64,000 nucleotides of DNA, taken from positions 8,432,001-8,496,000 of the forward strand of contig OX442323.1 in assembly GCA_949358305.1 (NCBI GenBank). Reading direction: 5' to 3'. The position numbers and the translations under genes were made by a program. The notes beneath the pieces are model-generated. The model saw only the letters and a list, made by a program, of their open reading frames with translations. It made no database searches and had not been told where the DNA came from. The first letter of the stretch is position 1. Each line of letters begins with the position of its first letter. The DNA is from Strigamia acuminata. Lineage: Eukaryota > Arthropoda > Chilopoda > Geophilomorpha > Linotaeniidae. This document shows positions 56,644 to 64,000 of the stretch, piece by piece.

Positions 56644-57650
56644 GATTAATAAATTACTTTCTGATTAATTTTGTCTCTGTAAAGATGATGGAAAAAATAA
56701 AATTATGATTCTATAGTATGATTACTATATTTGTCAAATATCTCCATCAAATTCTCAGCAGATTTTCGAAAAATTTAAACGCCAAATGATATTCATACAT
56801 ACAGAGTGTATAAGAAAAATGTATTCACACGTCACAGCAAACAAAAAACTTGTATAATTTGTTAATACTTAGTTTATTCGGACATCAAAGGATGAATATA
56901 AGTTACCTTTGACCTCTACCATTAGCATACAACTTCGATTTAAGAAATATCCCCCATGAAAGTGTGCACACACATTTTCTTGGCACACCCTAATGATTAG
57001 TGCAAACAAACATAGCGACTTAGGACAAAAATTGATGAAAACCACAAATCTGTCAAAAAGGTTTCAGATTACACACAAATGATTCTCACAGAATTTCACC
57101 CACATTCAAAAAGCAATGCAAAGTTAAAAAATAATCTTGTTTTCATATTAATTATATAAACAAACTCTGTAATAAATTTACGGAAAAACTTTCTCAAGAC
57201 ACTGAGACAAACCATCCAAAATCGGACACACTGGTGGAAACGCACAGACACCTACCACAAGAGGCTTCACAATACCTACTTTCCACGTGCAAATAAAATC
57301 ATCACTGAGAAGTTTCAAACAAATTATAGTTTGTGCATTCTTTGATTTGATTCATACATATCTTCCTGTAGACGGTCATGCATTCCGTCTATTAAAGTTT
57401 TGGAAAGGTGGCAACATTGTGCACTTGTAGGCGTCGGCTCTGCTAGTATTAATGAACACTATTGCACAGCTCGGATTCACATTCGAGGAAGTGCATCACA
57501 TCCGACATACTAAGTTCAAAAAAATTCCTTTATTATTATAAATTTTGAAAAAAAATAACAAAAAATCCTCGTGTGTTCGATGAGGCAGTGCGCGTGACCA
57601 GCCTCACTTGTCAGTCACAGAGATTGTAATCTAACCAACCAAACCAAACC
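56644..57650. other. Spacer, duplicated at 63240-63694
   Basis: The segment from ~56740 to ~57165 recurs after copy G. No gene was seen. Confidence 0.6.
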
Positions 57651-57707
57651 ATAAAATCTTGCTTTGTAGTTCTCTTGGTCGTCGTCTGCATTTCAGTAGC
57701 AGAAACC
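57651..57707 (+). pseudogene. Relic copy E: exon 1 only, start codon lost
   Basis: 57 nt match the signal-peptide exon of the family, with ATA in place of ATG (IKSCFVVLLVVVCISVAET), followed by a good donor GTAAGT. No downstream exons could be found. A TIR element begins 200 bp further on. Confidence 0.8.
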
Positions 57708-57907
57708 GTAAGTGTGCACTATTAACCTTAGCAGTACCAACCTAAAAAAAATTCCTTAAACTCACCCAACCCGAACATTTTTTACCTAAAGCCAAAAAAC
57801 ATTTTCCAAAAATGTGTGAAAATGATTTTATTCTCCGAGTGTTTCATGTTTATGAAGAAATCTAAGCAATTCGGTATTTGTCATTAGAGAGTGACAAAAA
57901 TAATTGA

Positions 57908-59315
57908 CAATAGGTGCATTCAAAGTCAAATGAATTATTTGACTGAAATGACTGATTTGACTGAAATGACTTACAGTCACAGGAAATGATGCAATTTACA
58001 TCATCAGATGATAATCGAAATTTGACAAATCATAATCTGCTTATTTTCATGATTTTTTACAAGCTTTTCAAGACTTTTCACCCAGTTTTTGACGATTTTT
58101 GACGATTTTTGACGATTTTTACGCAGTTTTTGACGATTTTTACGGAAGCTTTCACGATTTTTACCCAGTTTGTCACAATTTTTACCCTTTTCACCCAGTT
58201 TTTCATGATTTTACACGATTTTTATCCTGTTTTTCATTATTTTACACCATATTTACCGAATTTTTCACAATTTTACACGATTTTTATCGTTAAATAAATT
58301 CAAAAATAAATTCAACAATTCAAATTAATCAAGAAAATCAAGAAAATCTAGAAAATGATGTTTTCAAGAAGTTGAAAGGTTTGTGAAGTCATCTGGTGCA
58401 CTTTACGTGCTTTTCCTTGAAAATCTGGTCCAAAATATCCATAATTCTACTGGTTGAAATATCCGAAACAATCCACACACTTCACGTGTATTTTTCTGGT
58501 CAAAATGTCCAAAATTCGCAATTTTCGCTGGTCTATGGTGTCCAAATCGATTCCCACACTTCACGTGTGTTTTCCTCTCGAAATTTGGGTCTTAAAAACG
58601 TCCAAAAACATGCAAAACGTTCAAAAAATGCCTCGCACGAATCCAAATGGTACAAATCGTCGTCTGGGCGCTTGTGAAGCACGTCCTTCGCGAACGTTTC
58701 GGCGACGTTCCTCGTTGTTTGCGAACGTCCGGGCGACGTTCCTCGTTGTCCGCGAATGTCCGTGCGACGTTCCTCGTCGATTAGCGGTCGACGCCGCGAA
58801 CGTGTCGGAAATGTGCGGCCCTGGAAATCGTATGATCGGCGTGCGCTCGAAAACATAAATTTGTGTTTAAAAATGTCAGCAATTACTAACCTTGCTTTTG
58901 CCTAAGTATGGCTGTTCAGCTAGGTAATGAGCACTGCTCATTTCTTGAGTCCTTGACCAGTTTCTTGCTGGATTCCTCTTTTCATGATAGACTGACTGGG
59001 GGCATCCATCTTGAATGACTTATTCCAGTGGCCAAATAAGTCATGTGCTCAGCCATGATTGGAGGAATTTTTCCATCAGCCACTTATTGATAAGTCATGA
59101 TTGGAGTGACTTATCAATAGGCCACTTATTGCAATTGAATTATCTTTTCAGTGATGTAAATTACATCATTTCCTGTGGCTGGTAAGATATTTCAGCCACA
59201 TCAGCCAAATAATTGTTCACTTTGTATGGAGTTTAACCAAATGACTTACATGAATTATTGATAATTCAGATTATGATAAGTCAAATTTGGATTTTAACTG
59301 TGAATGCACCTATTG
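57908..59315. mobile_element. ~1.4-kb terminal-inverted-repeat element, non-autonomous
   Basis: Perfect 15-bp inverted ends CAATAGGTGCATTCA (57908-57922 and complement of 59301-59315), with imperfect extension. Subterminal inverted segments are also present (AGGAAATGATGCAATTTACATC near 57982 against GATGTAAATTACATCATTTCCT near 59152). No transposase. No clear target duplication was found. The interior is a mosaic: GACGATTTTT repeats (58090-58160), a CACTTCACGTG-bearing repeat (58396-58575) and a GC-rich 31-bp repeat (58691-58783). Confidence 0.6.
58691..58783. repeat. 31-bp GC-rich tandem repeat, three copies
   Basis: Units start at 58691, 58722 and 58753 (CGAACGTTTCGGCGACGTTC type). The surrounding open frame (58454-58858, 134 codons) has no recognisable protein features. 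Confidence 0.85.
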
Positions 59316-59877
59316 TATTTAAACAAAGTGGGTAAACGAAGAAATTTTGTGAGTCCAAACTTAGTAGATTTTGTAAGTCGACGATTTTTATTCCAGAACG
59401 AGTGACGGGTTGCTAGACATTATCAGCCTAGCAACTTCAGATACAATGGCGTATAAAGTATTGTCTGATTTATACTATATTGATTCATTAATACATATCT
59501 TTGCATATAAGTTTAAGATGATTATGCAGTATGATGACTACACTAGTTAGTTGTAGCCGTTTTAGTGCTATTAATGACCACCATTGCACGAGTTTGGATT
59601 CACCTTCAAAGAAGAGCTTCACTTCCGACACGAAAAAGTTAAATAATTCTTTTATTTTCGAAAGATTACGCAAAAAGATCCTCTTGTAATTTTCCCACAT
59701 CCCACGCTAAGGATGTGAGCACGCACATTTTATGCATACCTACTTTGAATAACAAAACATAATTTGAATGTTTCCACATGAAATTCTCGAATACATTAAT
59801 CGAAACAATAAAACATTTCGTATATAAACCACTCTGTTTGCTGCCTCAGCCTCAGTCACGGTAATTCTATCCTAACC

Positions 59878-61007
59878 ATGAAATCCTGCTTTGTAGTTCT
59901 CTTGGTCGTTGTCTGCGTTGCAGTAGCAGAAGCAGTAAGCATAACCTCTTTTTATTTTGTTCCCAACATACACATTGTTGAAAACTTGGTTTCGAAGTGT
60001 GATGAATATGTTTTATAATTGATAAGCAATCTGATTTATTTGTATGTAGCAAAACTGCTTCAAGGATGGTGAAGTGGAAAAGGTGACAAAATAATATTTG
60101 ATAAATTTTGCTCGATGTGAAAACTTATTTGATTTCTAATACAGCACAAAAAGGAGCATATGGCTAAAATGTTTGCTCCATTGATTAAGAAATGCAAGGA
60201 AGAAAAGAAAGATGTGGTAAATGCAGAGATTTTGTTTAAAACTCATTTTGGTAGATGTAATATTAACAAAATCATACTTATTATTAACAGAATGATCCTG
60301 ATTGTGAAAAATACATTCACGAGAAGGTAAACCTTGATTAGTAGTATGTTTTACTGGAAAATCTAATTGACAATTTTGAATTAATAACAGAAACAAGCTG
60401 CGAAGAAAGAGTGTGAAGCTGAAGCTGGTAAAGTAAGTTGCACATAAACTGTTTAGTTGTATTGAAATAATCCTAATCAACAAATGAAAACAGGACAAGA
60501 TGAAACTGTGGACGTGTGTTTCCAAGAAACTAGAAACAGTAAGCCAAATTGTTTGCAATATCAATTCATGTGTAGACAACTGGTTTTATATAAATAGGTA
60601 TACAATAAAGAGGACTTTGACCTTGCAGTCCTCAAGAAACGAATGCTTGATGTCGTATTACCTGACGTAAGTTTGATTTTCAGAGAAAATGAGCAAAACA
60701 ATTTAAATTTGTTCAATTTCAACAGAAAAAGAAGACAGTTGAAGATGCAATCAATCCCTGTGAAAAGGAGGAGAGCTTTGTAAGTTAAAATAAGAAAAAA
60801 AACTAAAATTAATTTTATTATTATGATTATTATTATTATTATTATTATTATAACAGAAAGGCATCATGTGTGCAATGAAAAAATTGGGAGAAGTAAGTTT
60901 TATAATTTTTCAAAGTAAACAGCAATCAATAAAATGTTTTTTTGAAGGTTTGTCCCGACATCAAAGCAATGATGAAGAAATGTCACGGAGATGCTGAAGA
61001 AATGTAA
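59878..61007 (+). CDS. Secreted mini-exon protein, copy F (167 aa)
   Basis: Exons: 59878-59934, 60050-60082, 60145-60216, 60291-60326, 60391-60432, 60494-60538, 60598-60666, 60726-60779, 60857-60892, 60948-61007. All introns are phase 0. The signal peptide is identical to copy C, and the protein is its closest relative (WTCVSKKLET, EDFDLAVLKKRMLDVVLPD, CPDIKAMMKKCHGDAEEM). Differences from C cluster in exons 6-8. The core promoter is intact (TATATAA 59821, TCAGTC with A at 59854). Confidence 0.85.
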
Positions 61008-61915
61008 AGGAAATGAAGACAAACCATAAGATTAATAAATTACTCTGATTAATTTTATCTCTGTAAGATGATTGAAAAAATAAAGTTATGATCCTACATT
61101 TACTGTATTGTCAAATATCTCCATCAAATAAACATTTATTTAGATATTTAAGCTGTATAAATACAATAAAATAAAAATTGATAACAAAAACCATGCCAAT
61201 GTGACCATTTTGAAAAAAATGTAGGCAAAAATGCATGGGTATTTCGTACAAATTATATACAATTTCAATTAAGAGGGTTTGTAACCCCTAGTTCACGCCA
61301 ACTTTGAAATGTAGGTGGCGCGACTGTTTACCCATAGAAGCCCATGTTAATTCGTTTTTCCAGTTTTTCTCGCTTAAAAATGAGTCTCTTTTCTATTTGT
61401 TGTTTGCAACGTGTAATGGCGAGTCCAGACGTCGTTGGAGAACGTATAAAAACAACGACAACGGGTGGGCGGAGGTAACTCTACAAGTTGCCCTTCCGTT
61501 CCTACGCCTGGCAGAACCTCTCTATTGACCACCATTGTGTTGTTATATGTTATTAGGTCAACTGGCTTGTGTTGAGTGAGTAGCATCTGATGTTTATTGT
61601 CTCTGGTGTGAAGCTGTATAAATGTAAACACAGTAGAACCACCTAGTGGCAGCTTGTTAAACTAGTTAATACATAACACATTGGGCGGGTTTTACTTCAT
61701 GTTCATAGAAGAGCTTCACTTCCGTCAAACAAAGGTCAAATAATTCTTTTATTAGCGAAAGATCAGCAAAAAAATCTTTTTGTAACTTTTCCCCGCTAAG
61801 GATGCCCATTTTATGCAACAACAAAGCAACAAAGCATAATTTCCATTTTTACATACGAAACCCTTGTATAAATAAATCGAAACAGCCGCTCAGTCACAGC
61901 AATTCTAACATAACC
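61008..61915. other. Spacer between copies F and G
   Basis: The 61137-61270 segment recurs downstream of copies A and B. 61470-61700 recurs downstream of copy C. No gene was identified. Confidence 0.6.
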
Positions 61916-63175
61916 ATGAAATCCTGCTTTGTAGTTCTCTTGTTTGTCGTCTGCGTTGCAGTAGCAGAAGCCGTAAGCATAACCTGTTTTTATTTTGTTG
62001 CCGACATACTCAATAGAGAGTTTGTGGACATGCCTTTTTCCTTATAAAAATTGGTTCTTATGATCTAATAGTGTTATAACCTTATGAGGTAACGGACTTG
62101 GTTACGGAACGTGAATTTAAACACGTTCACATTTAAGTGAATGAGATACAACACTGAGCAAAAGCTGTTTTTATTTGTTCTATAATTGATAAGCAATCTG
62201 ATTTATTTTTACGTAGCAAAACTGCTTCAAGGATGGTGGATTGGAAAAGGTGACAGAATAATATTTGATAAATTTTGCTCGATGTGAAAACTTATTTGAT
62301 TTCTAATACAGCTCAATAAGGAGCGTATGGCTAAAATGTATGCCCCATTGATTAAGAAATGCAAGGAAGAAAAGAAAGATGTGGTAAATGCATAGATTTT
62401 GATTAAAACTCATTTTGGTAGATGTAATATTAAAAAAATCTTATCTATTATTAACAGAATGATCCTGATTGTGAAAAATACATTCACGAGAAGGTAAACC
62501 TTGATTAGTAGTATGTTTTACTGGAAAATCTAATTGACAATTTTGAATTAATAACAGAAACAAGCTGCGAAGAAAGAGTGTGAAGCTGAAGCTGGTAAAG
62601 TAAGTTGCACATAAACTGTTTAGTTGTATTGAAATAATCCTAATCAACGAATGAAAACAGGACGACAAGGACAAATTGTGGAAGTGTGTCTCCAAGAAAC
62701 TGGAAGAAGTAAGTCAAATTGTTTGCAATATCAATTCATACGTACACAACTGGTTTTATATAAAATAGGTTGATAACAAAGAAGACTTTGTATTGGCAAC
62801 CTTCAAGAATAAACTGCTTGATATAGTATTACCTGACGTAAGTTTGATTTTTATAGAAAATAAGCAAAAAAATTTAAATTGTTCAATTTCAACAGAAAAA
62901 GAAGTCAGTTGAAGATGCAATCACTTCCTGTGAAAAGGAGAAGAAGGAGGACTTTGTAAGTGGGATTAAAATAAGAAAAATAACCAATATTAATTTTATT
63001 ATGATTATTATTATTATTATTATTATAACAGAAAGACTTCTTATGTGCGTTTGAAAAGTTGGAAGAAGTAAGTTATATAATTTTTCAAAGTAAATGGTAA
63101 TCAATAACATGTTTTTTTTTAAAGGCTTGTCTTGACTTCAAAAAGAAAACTCACGAAGATGAAGACAAACCATAA
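61916..63175 (+). CDS. Secreted mini-exon protein, copy G (167 aa)
   Basis: Exons: 61916-61972, 62218-62250, 62312-62383, 62458-62493, 62558-62599, 62661-62708, 62769-62837, 62896-62955, 63032-63067, 63125-63175. All are symmetric and phase 0. The signal peptide is MKSCFVVLLFVVCVAVAEA. Exons 1-3 and the C-terminus (KKKTHEDEDKP) pair it with copy D, while exons 4-5 match copy F, so it may be a gene-conversion mosaic. It has 8 cysteines in the mature part. Exon 6 has an extra codon and exon 8 two extra codons, both in frame. Intron 1 is longer (245 nt) than in other copies. Promoter: TATAAATA at 61867 and TCAGTC with A at 61892. Confidence 0.85.
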
Positions 63176-64000
63176 GATTAATAAATTACTCTCTGATTAA
63201 TTTTGTCTCTGTAAAGATGATGGAAAAAATAAAATTATGATCTTATATTTACTGTATTTGTCAAATATCTCCATCAAATTCTCAGCAGATTTTCGAAAAA
63301 ATTAAACGCCAAATGATATTCATACATACAGAGTGTATAAGAAAAATGAATTCACACGCAAACAAAAAAATTCACGCAAACAAAAAACTTGTATAATTTG
63401 TTAATACTTAATTTATTCGACATCAAAAGATGAATACAAGTTACCTTTGACCTCTACCATTAGCATACAACTTCGACTTAAGAGATATCCCCCATGAAAG
63501 TGTGCACACACATTTTCTTGGCACACCCTAATGATTAGTGCAAACAAACATGGCGAGTTGGGACAAAAATTGATGAAAAGCACAAATCTGTCAAAAAGGT
63601 TTCAGATTACACACAAATGATTCTCACAGAATTTCACCCACATTCACAATGCAATACAAAGTTAAAAAATAATCTTGTTTTCATATTAATTATACAGGGT
63701 GAATGAAAAGTCTGTCACTTCACAAAATATTTCCAAAAGTGCTGACAATGCATCTAATCTAATGATGGCAAAGTACTAAAGTTGGGTGGGGCAATCTTTT
63801 GGTGATCCTTAATTTGACCTTCGGATGTTCCTTCAAGCTCATTTGAAAATTATCTCGGAAACCATTAGAGATAGACAGAAATTTCCAATTGTAAACTTGT
63901 AGAGCAACATTTATTTAGTCTAAAAATGACTACTCCTCAAATCTTTTGTACCAAAAAATTTTAAGAAAATCCTAATTTTCAAAGTAGACACAAGTCAAAG
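63176..64000. other. 3' flank of copy G; probable mobile-element edge at 63695
   Basis: It is collinear with 56690-57165 until ATTAATTATA. There, instead of TAAACAAACTC, the sequence continues CAGGGTGAATGAAAAGTCTG to the window end. This break after TA and the CAGGGTG start suggest a mariner/Tc1-type insertion whose other end is outside the window. Confidence 0.4.

Noticed and set aside
1-64000. CRISPR arrays, bacterial operons, riboswitches, tRNA or rRNA genes
   Set aside because: Spliceosomal introns and gene content are eukaryotic. The tandem repeats are intronic satellites without spacer structure, and I saw no tRNA or rRNA signatures.

Overview
This is a nuclear genome window from an AT-rich eukaryote with a compact gene structure. 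Most introns are about 45-75 nt, genes are tightly packed, and promoters of the TATA plus TCAGT-initiator type are visible. The gene set (HDAC8, WTAP, ATM, SOD2, DNAJC8, PSMG4) together with a P-element/THAP transposase and a Ty3/Gypsy element points to an arthropod, probably an insect. I cannot fix the order.

Layout. 1-1562: THAP-domain P-element-like transposase fragment (-). 3348-3979: a two-exon gene (-) with an in-frame TAG. 4113-4577: small three-exon gene (+). 5374-6300: single-pass leucine-rich-repeat membrane protein (+). 6423-8089: HDAC8 (-, 10 exons, complete). 8871-11804: WTAP (-, m6A writer subunit). 12496-13396: mitochondrial Mn superoxide dismutase (+). 13526-29700: ATM kinase (-), with several introns filled by private tandem arrays, one 3.2 kb long. 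30057-31739: DNAJC8 (+), with the proteasome chaperone PSMG4 nested in its second intron. 31995-33880: a nine-exon gene resembling the meiotic factor REDIC1/C12orf40 (-).

From 34.6 kb to the end is an accessory region. It is a tandem array of small secreted, lysine- and cysteine-rich proteins, each built from ten mini-exons whose introns are all phase 0. There are five intact copies (34672, 38765, 54411, 59878, 61916), one shortened copy (56095) and one relic (57651). Mobile elements punctuate the array. There are two solo LTRs of one retrotransposon, one of them an LTR+PBS+snapback product. There is also a 13-kb, apparently intact and very recent Ty3/Gypsy element (41072-54073) with 4-bp target duplications and LTRs identical by eye. 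A TIR element of about 1.4 kb sits at 57908-59315.

The most unusual signals are four. First, seven phased hairpins in each LTR of the Gypsy element share a core but have different, self-complementary arms. Second, the same element carries an extra intron-containing ORF of about 827 aa behind pol. Third, the array of secreted genes has symmetric mini-exons with roughly one cysteine per exon. Fourth, one solo LTR looks like an integrated plus-strand strong-stop DNA. Exon coordinates were derived by hand from splice signals and reading frame and have not been tested against transcripts.
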